DNA from: Arenicola marina
Lineage: Eukaryota > Annelida > Polychaeta > Arenicolidae
DNA: 64,000 nt
Assembly: GCA_964019135.1 (NCBI GenBank)
Contig: OZ025249.1
Location: 12,450,039-12,514,038, forward strand
Direction of reading: 5' to 3'
Part shown: piece after piece, positions 23,914 through 35,672 of the stretch
How the letters are laid out: every line of letters starts with the position of its first letter
Position numbering within the stretch: the stretch's first letter is position 1
The notes under the pieces: model-generated
What the model saw: the letters and a program-made list of their open reading frames with translations, nothing else
Databases searched by the model: none
What the model was told of the DNA's origin: nothing
Position numbers and translations under genes: made by a program

Positions 23914-25386
23914 CGCTCCAGTATGTAAGGGCAGCGGGCGTTCACCGCTCCAGTATGTAAGGGCAGCGAGCGTTCACCGCTCCAGTATGTAAGGGCAGTG
24001 GGCGTTCACCGCTCCAGTATGTAAGGGCAGCGAGCGTTCACCGCTCCAGTATGTAAGGGCAGCGAGCGTTCACCGCTCCAGTGTGTAAGGGCAGCGAGCG
24101 TTCACCGCTCCAGTATGTAAGGGCAGCGGGCGTTCACCGCTCCAGTATGTAAGGGCAGCGAGCGTTCACCGCTCCAGTATGTAAGGGCAGCGAGCGTTCA
24201 CCGCTCCAGTATGTAAGGGCAGTGGGCGTTCACCGCTCCAGTATGTAAGGGCAGCGAGCGTTCACCGCTCCAGTATGTAAGGGCAGCGAGCGTTCACCGC
24301 TCCAGTGTGTAAGGGCAGCGAGCGTTCACCGCTCCAGTATGTAAGGGCAGTGGGCGTTCACCGCTCCAGTATGTAAGGGCAGCGAGCGTTCACCGCTCCA
24401 GTATGTAAGGGCAGCGGGCGTTCACCGCTCCAGTATGTAAGGGCAGCGAGCGTTCACCGCTCCAGTGTGTAAGGGCAGCGAGCGTTCACCGCTCCAGTAT
24501 GTAAGGGCAGCGGGCGTTCACCGCTCCAGTATGTAAGGGCAGCGAGCGTTCACCGCTCCAGTATGTAAGGGCAGTGGGCGTTCACCGCTCCAGTATGTAA
24601 GGGCAGCGAGCGTTCACCGCTCCAGTATGTAAGGGCAGCGAGCGTTCACCGCTCCAGTGTGTAAGGGCAGCGAGCGTTCACCGCTCCAGTATGTAAGGGC
24701 AGCGGGCGTTCACCGCTCCAGTATGTAAGGGCAGTGGGCGTTCACCGCTCCAGTATGTAAGGGCAGCGGGCGTTCACCGCTCCAGTATGTAAGGGCAGCG
24801 GGCGTTCACCGCTCCAGTATGTAAGGGCAGCGGGCGTTCACCGCTCCAGTATGTAAGGGCTGCGGGCGTTCACCGCTCCAGTATGTAAGGGCAGCGAGCG
24901 TTCACCGCTCCAGTATGTAAGGGCAGCGGGCGTTCACCGCTCCAGTATGTAAGGGCAGCGGGCGTTCACCGCTCCAGTATGTAAGGGCAGCGAGCGTTCA
25001 CCGCTCCAGTATGTAAGGGCAGTGGGCGTTCACCGCTCCAGTATGTAAGGACAGTGGGCGTTCACCGCTCCAGTATGTAAGGACAGTGGGCGTTCACCGC
25101 TCCAGTATGTAAGGGCAGTGGGCGTTCACCGCTCCAGTATGTAAGGGCAGCGGGCGTTCACCGCTCCAGTATGTAAGGGCAGGAGGCGTTCACCGCTCCA
25201 GTATGTAAGGGCAGTGGGCGTTCACCCCTCCAGTATGTAAGGGCAGCGGGCGTTCACCGCTCCAGTATGTAAGGGCAGCGGGCGTTCACCGCTCCAGTAT
25301 GTAAGGGCAGCGGGCGTTCACCGCTCCAGTATGTAAGGGCAGCGGGCGTTCACCGCTCCAGTATGTCAGGGCAGGGGGCGTTCACC
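23914..25386. repeat. 32-bp satellite, about 46 copies
   Basis: Unit landmarks are gttcaccgctccagtatgta and agggcagcgggc. Sites 28-30 vary (gcgggc, gcgagc, gtgggc) and one site varies between atgtaag and gtgtaag. The variants recur in a roughly six-unit order in the first half, which points to block amplification. There are no unique spacers, so it is not a CRISPR. It ends 17 bp from the donor of the candidate exon 25403-25540. Confidence 0.97.
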
Positions 25387-25402
25387 TGAGGGATGGGCTT
25401 AC

Positions 25403-25540
25403 CTGAGAGTCCCCCGAGCTGTCGGAGCCCTGGGAGGTCCGTCGCCGCCGCTTGCGGGGCGGGGCACGGAGGGCCTCCCAGCTGGTGTGGATGAACAACA
25501 GGCGACCAGGCACGTCATCGTCCCGCTGGAACCGGTACAT
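25403..25540 (-). CDS. Candidate alternative first exon of the spectraplakin, MYRFQRDDD-type N-terminus
   Basis: ATG at 25540 opens 46 codons: MYRFQRDDDVPGRLLFIHTS, W-E-A-L-R-A-P, then the basic cluster PRKRRRRTSQ and an acidic/serine tail GSDSSGDSQ. It ends CTCTCAG then GTAAGC, a strong donor in phase 0. RRRRTS could be a nuclear-localisation or basophilic-kinase motif, by inference only. Upstream the frame stays open through a Gly/Ala-rich trinucleotide repeat (to about 25750) but contains no other ATG before a TAA, so MYRF is the likely start unless the exon is internal. The donor is about 17 bp from the end of a 1.5-kb array of 32-bp repeats, so the intron begins almost directly with that array. 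Confidence 0.5.
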
Positions 25541-25565
25541 CACGGGGCCAGAGGCAGGGCCACCG

Positions 25566-25735
25566 GCAGGACCACAGCCAGTAACACCACTAGCACCACC
25601 TGCACCACCTGCACCACCTGCACCACCTGCACCACCACCTGTAGCACCACCAGTAACACCGGCAACACCACTAGCGCCAGTAGCTGTAGCACCAGCAGTA
25701 GCACCGGCACAACCAGCAGCAGCTGCAGGAGCAGC
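25566..25735. repeat. Imperfect CACCAC/TGCACC trinucleotide repeat
   Basis: On the minus strand this reads as Gly/Ala/Val codons continuous with the MYRF frame. On the plus strand it reads as Pro/Ala. It could be 5' UTR or an extension of the 25.4-kb exon. Confidence 0.75.
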
Positions 25736-25750
25736 AGCGCTAAGGATGGA

Positions 25751-28700
25751 TTATCGCTGACCACTGGACACTGGATTATCCTATTACCAGGTCCTGAACA
25801 CTGGACACCGGTCTATCCTACAGTCGACTGTTGGTATCAAGACACCAGTTAATCCCACAAACCAGCTTTTAAACCGGTTTTATTCCATGCCAATCCTCAA
25901 CAAATCCCCCACCTCCAGTGAGTTGATGAGTTTTACACCAGGCCAGAGTTACATTTCCATGGTGTCCATCACGGTGCCATGGGGCGAGCCGGTCCAGGGG
26001 GGTCGCGGGGACGTGGCCTTGGCGGCGGTAGGTGCAGGTGTCGCCCGCCGAGAGGCGCTAGAGAACCCGGGGAACCAGGAGGGCGCCAGGCCAGACCTGT
26101 TCGCCACGGTGTGTGTGTATGTGTGTGTGTCTACCCTATAGCCAACATCAAGGGCTCCACTTTTTTGCGGTGTCAAGTGAGAATTTTAACTCGGGGGCGA
26201 ATGTCAGGTTGCCAGCCAAGCGGAGCCTGGACCAGGGCTACGGGGCATCCAGTGCCCCCCCCCCCCTTCCTCCTCCCGCCATCCCCACCCCCACAGCCTC
26301 CTTCTCCCTCACCTCCCCCCCCGTTACCCTTCTTCTCCCTCATCCCCCCCCCTTTACCCTCCTCCTCCTCCACCACCACCCACCACCCTCCCTACAAACG
26401 CACCAGGTTGTCTCCCATCTGAAGAAGGAGTCGTTAAAACCCTTGTTAAAGGAATAAATGACCGGCGCCCACACCCACTTCAGTGGCATCCCGCCGACAA
26501 GTAACATCATGTAAACAATGCTGGGGGACACATGATGTGATGTGGCGGAGAGTGCATTGTTTGGTGGAGCAGGTAGGTATGGGGAGTTACACTGTACAGT
26601 GTGCCTGTGTATAGGTGGCGCACCTAGCGAGTAGCCAGGGTACTGTATGTAGAGGGCGTTCATCTATGACCGCGGGGCAAGGGGGAGGTGGGGGGAGCTT
26701 GGAGCTGAAAATATGTTTGTGCGTATGTATATACACAAGAGAGCGGCCATGGGCAGGAGCAAAGTGTGTGTTGAGGAGGGGTGGAGGAGGGGGGGGGCGA
26801 GGGGGAAGGGAGAGGGCATACTGTTTGATATAAGATGGTGTCGGGATACAGGGGACTGGTCTTGTGGAACGTACCCGCTGGGCAGTGTACCCACACAGTC
26901 CCCAGCGGCCTACCCCAACCCCCTCCCACTCGTCACACCCCCTGACTACCAAGTCACCCAAACCCCTCCTCATCACCACCATCTTAGCTACTACGCTTCT
27001 CACTGACCCCCCATCCTCCCCAGGGTATACATATATATATAGAGATATAGATATATGTGCATACGATTCTTTTTTTTCATTTCGCTCCATGAAATCCTTC
27101 ACAAACACCAGCGTGTCTGATTTTGCTCCTCACCGTGCCATCCTATTCAGACCCACACTGGATCTACTCAGCCACCAACCAACCTCCTTCCCTGCAACAT
27201 GCGCCTAAAGCTACCCACGCCCCCCCCCCCCCCCCCAACCACCCCCATCCCTGCAACATGGGCCGACGGCCACTACCCCCCCACCCCCCTCCGCGCCCAA
27301 GCCACACACCTCCCACTCCCATCTACATACATACATCACAACTACCTGAGACTACCGCCCCCTCCCCCCCCCCCCAACATACACACACATCATTACCTGT
27401 GACTACGGCGTGTAAATATCAGACAGCGACCGGGGGTTCTGGCGTCCATGGATGTAACACCCATAGGGGGAGGGAGAGGGGTAGAGGGGAGGGGGGCAGA
27501 GTCGGACGTAGTCACCCGAGAACCCTCGACTTTTATCATGTTTATATCGCCGGCCTGGCCGACTGGGAAATCAACACGGAATATGTAAATGCCTCAAGCT
27601 CTTATATATATTGAATGTCGCACATATTCGCTTTTTGAAGCCCGAATTAGGCATCACAAGTTGTTCAATATTGGAAATTAGTGTAGGATCCAAATGGTAA
27701 AAACCACCTCAATTTGGTGTTTTACATATGCTCACTGGGACATACATCTATGTTAAACAAAGGCCTGTTGGCTACGTGGCTCACCCTCCCACATTACAGC
27801 GACCAGGGGAGTCGATGACACGGCACCCTCACGTCCTGCATGGCGACGTTATGACCAACGCTCTGGCGTTAAATTCCATTTTTATCGCTTCCTCCACACG
27901 TCACATCGACAACACGGGCACACGACCAGTACAATCTGACAACTGTCAGAGGGGGGTGGGGGGGGGGGGAGAGAACAATTTAAAATCGCACAACCGACAA
28001 CGTTTCAGTTATCGACGTAGACGGCGCATGTACTAGCCCCGCGGCCAGTGAGCGCCATCTTGCGGAGAACGGTAAGGCCATCAATCTCCACTAAGCAGAC
28101 CCGCCAGAATTTTTATCCCCTCTATTGATTTCACCCTTAAACCGGAGACACACAAACATGGGTGGATGAAGAAGAAAACCTCCTAGGTAAAAAAACATAA
28201 TCTGGAGGACGAGTGACTTTTAAGGGTCGCCATGTGTATTTTATGTCAGAGACTCTTGACTGGTTGGCGTATTTTACCGACGCGTGAAGAAGTGAGCGCA
28301 GAGAGGGGTTTGTATTCGCACGGCGTCGCCTCTCTCATAAAGTTGTATCATATTACATTGCCATTATGTATAAGTATTCTCCCATGAAGGCTGAAGATGC
28401 AATATTCGTGATAAACGTGGTCAGCATCGGTTAGTCTTATTCGGGTGTCACGCTTTGGGAACCATGAGAACACCATATGTTATGGGGGCTTCGCAGCAAT
28501 TTAAAGCAAGAATAGTTTTTAGTGGTTATTTATTGCGGCAGCAAACTTTTCATTGTGTGTTCGGCAATAAACCGCCATAGGTGAAACACTTTGACTTGGG
28601 TCTCTCTCCGTATATCCCATATTGATGGGGGGTACTTTTTATCATTCTCACGAAGCGTATGGTTCCTATGCCCAGTCTCCCACCACCGAAAACGTACCCT

Positions 28701-29060
28701 GTAGCCCCCGCTGGAAGAATCATTAGAATGCGGGGAGGGTTAAATACGTATAAGAGATAAATGTAATATATGATCTCCGGTATAATTAACCGTTAGCCAA
28801 TCAAGAACCGCTTGGCCAATGTGAGACTGACCAATCACAACTCACATTCCGTAAAGGAACAGGGAGGAGACAGATCGAATGAAGTGACTAAATCGTGTCT
28901 GGTTATGTAAATAAGAGCATGAAACGAAGCAACCTCCAGCGGGAGCCAAGAGGGATGAATGCTAAAGGAATGAATTCACAGGCGGCGGGGGGCTGATGGT
29001 GCACAGGGCAAGGAACAGGATGGACAGCTAAAGGAATGAAGTAAGCTTGGGCAGTAGGCT
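25751..29060. other. CH1-CH2 intron between candidate first exons
   Basis: A CpG-rich stretch at 25960-26110 reads well on the minus strand but ends in a stop without a usable donor. Long poly-C/pyrimidine tracts lie at 26250-26395, 27220-27237 and 27360-27375, and a G-run at 27952-27969. No exon is supported. Confidence 0.5.
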
Positions 29061-29073
29061 TAGAGCGGGGAAG

Positions 29074-29306
29074 GTTAGTTGTATATTCAGGACGCTTTAA
29101 CCATATTTGGTCATATCTCGTCAGTGGGAGGGAGAGTGGAGCTATGTCCCCGGGAGTAATCCCCTACTCTTTGCGAAAGAAAGACATGTCCTGCGACCAC
29201 ACACACAAGGCCACAGCGGGGCTCGAACCACCGATCCGTTAGGCTCTGAGGTGGCCAGAGCGCTGAATGCCAGCGCTCTAACCCACTGAGCTATCAAGGC
29301 GTCCCC
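29074..29306 (-). mobile_element. SINE family 2, complete copy with target-site duplication
   Basis: On the minus strand a tRNA-like head (TAGCTCAGTGGGTTAGAGCG, then B box GGTTCGAGCCC) is followed by a body with TTTCTTTCGCAAAGAGTAGG. The direct repeat tagagcggggaag flanks it at 29061-29073 and 29307-29319. The element is 233 bp. Confidence 0.92.
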
Positions 29307-29683
29307 TAGAGCGGGGAAGAAGATTGGGGTGAAGAGAAATGATGTTCACCGCCGGCGGAAGCCGAGGGTGGGGAAGGGAACATGGTGGACTCGAAAGTGT
29401 GTGGTCCCCGGCTGCGGGGCGTCGAGGGCAGGGATGGAACCTAGCGTAAATGGAAGAGAAAAGCAATAATCTTTGGCGATTGGCTCGAAAGGGTGAAGTC
29501 CCCGGTGGCGGGGGCCTGATGGTGGGTAAGGCAAATGGGATGACTGGGAGAGGAGTGAATGCACGAGCAATAAATCAACCGAGAGCCAGAACGGCACAGA
29601 AAACCAGCCAGCATCTTGCTGCATCTTGCTGGGTCCACATCGCCAACCGATGTCTGATTTCCATGGTGAACGAGAGGCCTCAC

Positions 29684-29962
29684 CTGCGTCGACAGCTCGG
29701 CCCGCGGAGACAATCCGTCCAGCCGGAGTCGTACCCGGCCCGGGTGGTACACCCAGCGGGAAGGCAGGGCACTCTGCCGACCGCAGCGGCAGCCGAAGGA
29801 CAGGCCACACCCCGGGCAGCGCCGGGTGGGGCCCAGGACCCGGGGGTGGTAGGTGCGGGAGCCGGGGAAGGAGCCCTCCAGCCGCCACCCCCTCCGGCGC
29901 CTCGGCTGGCGTGGGCCGGGCATCAGAAAGAGGGAAGACCGCCTCAGGTACGACCTCGACAT
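29684..29962 (-). CDS. Candidate alternative first exon of the spectraplakin, basic Cys-rich N-terminus
   Basis: ATG at 29962 (GCCATGT context) opens 93 codons ending GAGCTGTCGACGCAG then GTGAGG, a good donor in phase 0. The peptide has arginine clusters (PGPRQPRRRRGW) and a cysteine cluster RRCPGCGLSFGCRCGRQ about residues 47-63, followed by a basic stretch and A-E-L-S-T-Q. A second in-frame ATG at 29923 (MPGPRQ) would give 80 codons. The upstream ATG sits inside a roughly 32-bp minisatellite (29945-30165) and may be the less reliable choice. The region is GC- and CpG-rich, with long frames on both strands, so coding by composition alone cannot be trusted. The minus strand is preferred because it has donor, phase and start together. 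Confidence 0.45.
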
Positions 29963-30165
29963 GGCACACTTCTCTTGCAGGTACGAGTTGGTTGTGCCCA
30001 AATGCTCCTTTAGGTACGAGTCGGATGTGGGTCACTTCTCTTTTTGGTACGAGTTGGTTGTGCCCAAATGCTCCTCTATAGGTACGAGTAGGATGTGGGT
30101 CACTCCTTCTGGTACGAGTTGGTTGCGAGTCACATCTCCTTCAGGTACGACTTGGAAATGACTTG
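29945..30165. repeat. Minisatellite of about 32 bp at the 5' edge of a candidate exon
   Basis: About seven diverged units each begin ggtacga, alternating between a gttggttgtgcccaaatgc type and a gtaggatgtgggtcac type. The ATG at 29962 lies in the first unit. Confidence 0.85.
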
Positions 30166-31269
30166 GAAACTTATCCGGGTACGGGTTTAACATGGATCCA
30201 TACGCGAATACCACTCAGACATGGCACCAATCCTCAGGTACATGATTTCCATATACGTTGCCCATCAGGTAACACTTTATCCTCGTAGACTGTGGAGACT
30301 GCAAATGCTCATGCTTCTAGACATCACGATTCGTACATCCTATGTTTGGGATTTCCATTAGGCCTAACCTTGGGCCTGACTCCCGGGCGATAATAAGGCA
30401 AGCTGGGTTATCTCTGATATCAACAGATATTAAGCCATTTATGTCACCCGATATTTACTCCACAATGCGCTCTTGACACTATACCCACAATAACGTGTTT
30501 CAGTTAATATGAGAGAAGTATCAAACGCCGGGCTTATAATATAGCCAGCGGTTTGCGCACGGTCAGAACCAGCTGCCGTCTGTGTATAGTCTCGGACAGT
30601 CTGTATTATAGTGTAGCTAGCGGCCGGACGCCAGCCGTCGATGCGGCCAATCCGGCTGTTACAGGTCCAGATTCCAGCATTCCTAGACAACAGTCGTACC
30701 CCTCCACCCCATACCACACCTATAACCCACAATGACGTTATGACGACGTCCAATTCATCGCTGTTCTCACGTTACGTAATCGCGCCACATAGGTATAGTC
30801 GCAATTGTCGTCTGCTATTTTCGTGACGTCATGGTGCGCTGCTCGTAACGACGCGACAATATTATGACTACATGAAGCAAACACGTGGAACAATAAAAAA
30901 AGCCAACAGACTCTCAGACGGTTCTGGTGGAGACTGGGCAGCCATGCTGCTTGCAGGTGTAATCGATTAGGGACCATAGTGCAATGTACATGGGAAGCTG
31001 AGAACCTGCCCCAGGTGTGGGATGTAATTCTTTATCAGTTACCTGTAATAACACTGCAGTGAACTCGGGACTCAGGAGTCAGCTTCCAGTTTGCACCAAT
31101 CTTGCGGCGCTATTAATTCCTAGAGCAAGAAGCAAATATGATGCGAGCTGGTGTTCAATGCGACTGGAAAGCTTGTCTGAAATATTCCATGAGTGAAATT
31201 GATGGCAGACAAATATACGAACGACTCACCGCCTGTGGAGCTCGATCTAGCGCCAACCAGCGACTAACC

Positions 31270-31392
31270 ACAAAAGGTCCATCTTCCATGTTGGAGCCCA
31301 CGAAATGGATTATTATAGTAAATTGCAGGCATGAGTTATACGTGAGCTATGCTGAAACAATGGTTCGTCTAAACATGGAAGAACGATTCCAT
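31270..31392. repeat. Dispersed repeat family 3, copy 3
   Basis: gcccacgaaatgg, tagtaaattgcaggcatgag, atacgtgagctatgctg and aacatggaag match the copies at 5585-5705 and 7655-7760. Confidence 0.6.
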
Positions 31393-31492
31393 AAAAACAC
31401 GTTACTTACGTAAAGTAAAGCATGTAAGCTATAATGCTGAATACGATGTGAGCTACAGATAGGTGAAGCCATAGACGGGCGCTGAGGGGGAA

Positions 31493-31660
31493 AACGGGGG
31501 GACATGAAATGAACTGGCGATTTTGGGCCGATTGTGTGCACATGTGGGCTAAAATCGGCCAAGGAATCCCCCGAGACGATGAAGGATGAATCGGTGAAAC
31601 ATGCTCCGGATCATGGGGATTCGAACCCAAGACCTATTGATCTGCCGTCTGGTGCGCTAA
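31493..31660 (-). repeat. SINE family 1 body feeding into a satellite
   Basis: The body motifs gtgtgcacatgtgggctaaa and ggccaaggaatcccccgag, then gaaacatgctccgg and the B box (gattcgaaccc), run directly into the first 54-bp unit. This is an ordinary minus-strand SINE whose head has been expanded. Confidence 0.85.
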
Positions 31661-32755
31661 CTACTACATCGGGCAGGCCCCCAGGACTATTGTTCTGCCG
31701 TCTGGTGCGCTAACTACTACATCGGGCAGGCCCCCCAGGACTATTGTTCTGCCGTCTGGTGCGCTAACGACTACACCGGGCAGGCCCCCCAGGACTATTG
31801 ATCTGCCGTCTGGTGCGCTAACTACTACACCGGGCAGGCCCCCCAGGACTATTGATCTGCGGTCTGGTGCGCTAACGACTACACCGGGCAGGCCCCCCAG
31901 GACTATTGATCTGCGGTCTGGTGCGCTAACGACTACACCGGGCAGGCCCCCCAGGACTATTGATCTGCGGTCTGGTGCGCTAACTACTACACCGGGCAGG
32001 CCCCCCAGGACTATTGATCTGTGGTCTGGTGCGCTAACTACTACACCGGGCAGGCCCCCCAGGACTATTGATCTGTGGTCTGGTGCGCTAACTACTACAC
32101 CGGGCAGGCCCCCCAGGACTATTGATCTGCGGTCTAGTGCGCTAACTACTACACCGGGCAGGCCCCCCAGGACTATTGATCTGCGGTCTGGTGCGCTAAC
32201 GACTACACCGGGCAGGCCCCCAGTACTATTGATCTGCGGTCTGGTGCGCTAACTACTACACCGGGCAGGCCCCCCAGGACTATTGATCTGCGGTCTGATG
32301 CGCTAACTACTACACCGGGCAGGCCCCCAGGACTATTGATCTGCGGTCTGATGCGCTAACGACTACACCGGGCAGGCCCCCCAGGACTATTGATCTGCGG
32401 TCTGATGCGCTAACGACTACACCGGGCAGGCCCCCCAGGACTATTGATCTGCGGTCTGATGCGCTAACGACTACACCGGGCAGGCCCCCCAGGACTATTG
32501 ATCTGCGGTCTGATGCGCTAACGACTACACCGGGCAGGCCCCCAGGACTATTGATCTGCGGTCTGATGCGCTAACTACTACACCCGGCAGGCCCCCAGGA
32601 CTATTGATCTGCGGTCTGATGCGCTAACGACTACACCGGGCAGGCCCCCCAGGACTATTGATCTGCGGTCTGGTGCGCTAACTACTACACCGGGCAGGCC
32701 CCCAGGACTATTGATCTGCGGTCTGGTGTGCTAACGACTACACCAGGGAGGCCCC
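31631..32755. repeat. 54-bp satellite derived from a SINE head, about 21 copies
   Basis: The unit contains ctattgatctgcggtctggt, gcgctaacgactacac and cgggcaggcccccc. These are the bases from just past the B box to the 5' end of the family-1 head, including its A box. The last unit ends accagggaggccccc, which is the normal SINE 5' end. The expansion is therefore internal to one SINE. Confidence 0.93.
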
Positions 32756-32844
32756 CGAGAGAGGCCGGATCAGACGGCTCGCCTCACCCACGCATTCCAA
32801 AATAGAAGGTGGAAGCTGTCCAAATAGATCACTGGATCGATTGG

Positions 32845-32895
32845 CGTTTTTTGCCACCTTTGTGTATACATGCATCCACCAAACTGGGCCATGGA
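32845..32895 (-). repeat. SINE body fragment
   Basis: ttgccacctttgtgtataca and aactgggccatgga resemble the family-1 tail region. Confidence 0.45.
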
Positions 32896-35672
32896 AGTGG
32901 AGACGGACGAAATCTAAATTCAGCTGGCAGCTATTCTGCCAACAGAAAGTGATAAGCGTACGGCTCCAGAGGAGTTCCGGGCGGGCTCCAGACAGCTTTG
33001 TCCAGCATCTTGGAGTCCAGATCTGTGAATACCAGGCCTGGCAATACTGTGTACCATTACCATTACAGCCAGGCAGCATTGGCTGACAACATCTATATAC
33101 CTTTCCAATATGCTAAGACAGGGCCGTTTGGTTCTATACCCTCCCAGTATGATGGAGACAGGTCTCGTAAGGTCATTGGTAACAGGCAGGGCGTGAGAGC
33201 TGTGCTGGTCGTGAGTGACAGAAGGGCATGGAGTTCGAACCACCATTATCCTGTAGTCAACAGCAGATCATCCGATGTGCGCAACCGCTTTGGCCATTGG
33301 TTAGTCTGGTTCTAAAACCACATCCCCTTGCTGCAATCGACTTAAAGCAATATATTCCGTAATTTTTTGTATTACCAACCTCTTTTCCATGTCAAATAAG
33401 TACATTCTGTCTCAAATTTAAATCCTGAAAGCCTGTGGGCTATCCGGAGAGAAGCAATTTGGTCACCGGAGCAGAAGTTGGTGGCCGGCTTTATATCCCT
33501 GCGCGCCTGTTCGCCGTTCGGTTTTTTGTGTGTGATGTCGACCGCGGCTCGCTATCACGTCCGCGCGCGATAAAAATAGACCGCGCAGTTTTATGTTGAC
33601 AAGTTTGTTTTACAGACTCAAAGAGATATAAAACATATGCATCATAATTTTTGAGATACTTTTAGTCTTGATTCTATAATGTAAAAAATATAAGATGGCG
33701 CATGTAAGTATATTGCTTTAACTTGATATGAAAGCCAACGGTTAAGTCTGATAACTTCGGGACCGAAAAATTATTGTGACACGCCATATTTGAGCACCTG
33801 GGGTAGACCGGACCATGGACAAGAAGTTCAAAGGACAATGCTATGATTGAAATATGACAATCCCCAGTCCAACCGACCCGCTGCGGGAATTAGGATCTTG
33901 TGACAATAACAATTTAATAATCTATTTTTTCACAAAAGTTAAGGGGACTTTCAAGTCACACTCTTTCACGCTGGGGTCACGAAGACGAGGAAACAAGAAC
34001 ACGAGAACGAGAACACGATCACCGTTGCAAATTCAATACCTGATTAATGAGTTATATTCTAAAGGTTCACGATCCCACTGGCTGAACACCCCTGCCACAA
34101 GCTCCCAAGGCTGCTCATTCGTAAGTTGTATCCGTAATGGATGCATCGGTTAATGCCGAGTTATCATATCACATACATCCTTATCAGTGATTGGTTGTAT
34201 AGGAATGATACATCCTAACCCTCTGTCCCACAAACACCACTATCACCAGCGATGTGGACACAGCATACAGAGACTGAACGAGAAGAATAACACACACACA
34301 CACACTATGGGACCAATGTCGCTGGAAGAGTGGGCACAAATAGGTTATCTACTTGTAATTAGGGTGTTGTTTGTTAACAACACATACGTGGGATATAGAA
34401 CGTATAGAACAAGTCAGCTTCACAGGACCGACGTGGCAATCAGTCTGTCTAATTATTCGAGCATTAAGGATTCCTACTTTATTGATAGATACGTAAATCT
34501 ATAATTGTTTAACAGTAATTGTGTTGAATACGTGCTGATTCAGTACAAGCAGGTCATCTGCACCATTTAATCAAACATCTATTGGAGCAATAATCACAGT
34601 CATGCACGCAAGCCCGCTACGTGACTACGTTGCCAATTACACGCCCTGTAGGCCTCATAATTGCATGTTATACGACAAATACTACAAAATTGTAGCCATA
34701 ATCGTTTTACACAAATTTTCGTCGCGACATATGGAGGATACCTAGAAAAGTATAATTTAATTATTTTACATAAACAAATTGCTGGTAACACATGGACATG
34801 AACGAATACAAAGTACATTACACAATTGAATGGCCTACTGGGTGAAACCTCGGACCGGTAACAAACAGCCTGTTGGCTCGGCCATATTGATCGGAACTGA
34901 AAATCGATGGAAGTGCCTAGCCAACACCTGGCCGAGGGAATTTAAAGGCAACTCCACCCACGTATGTATGATAACGTGATGTTAGTTGGCCGGCTGGCTG
35001 GCTGGTTGGTTGGCGAGACCAGGTACGTAACTGAACTGTCATCCCCGTTCAAAACGATGAGTTCAAGGACGGATATTCCGTACAAGCTAGTAATGAAACA
35101 CAAATACCACACGCTTTGCAATGATGCATCATAGCGTTTTAACACTAGATACGTCTGAGGTGATTGAAGATGGCCTAGAGTGTGGGAAACAACCCATACG
35201 TCCATCTGCTATAGCATTAATTTGCGATGGGAGCTTGAGCGCTATTACTTTCTCCGACGTTGTAAGTTATACGACAAGCAGGTGGAGGTGATTCCTTGTC
35301 ATCGATAAGGGATGCCAATTTGCTGAGGTAGATGAAAGTAGAATAGCAATTACGTAATTATCCTCACGGCTAGACTACGGGGACACGCCACACGGCTTCA
35401 AACAAGGAACGGTAAAACGCTGCTATTTAAATAATTAAAAATCAGAGAGGGTTGTTTATTCTGCCGGAATACAGAGTATTATAACCCATCCCACGTATTC
35501 TGGCACAGTACAGGGGACGCTATCTCTCCGTGGTCGGGCGTGTCAGAGCTACACCAATGTTGTCATGACCAGACTATGGCACGACAATAGATTGAGGTAA
35601 TACAGGAAGGCAAGGGTTTCTTTGACATGGTGGCTGTTATTAGTAGTATTCCTATACTACAGATTTCGTTAC
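32896..35672. other. CH1-CH2 intron, unique sequence
   Basis: I see nothing coding. There is a CpG cluster at 33480-33590 and a CA microsatellite at 34289-34304. Confidence 0.5.

Noticed and set aside
23914..25386. Regular 32-bp repeats resembling a CRISPR array
   Set aside because: Units are head to tail with no unique spacers, and this is animal intron DNA with no cas genes.
29205..29306. tRNA-like sequences with A and B boxes, here and at 21590-21660, 60990-61070 and 63590-63655
   Set aside because: They are heads of SINEs with attached bodies, some with target-site duplications, and they lack a proper acceptor stem.
29450..30013. A 187-aa plus-strand frame opposite the 29.7-kb candidate exon
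   Set aside because: It is an antisense frame in GC-rich DNA without matching splice signals. The minus strand has start, donor and phase together.
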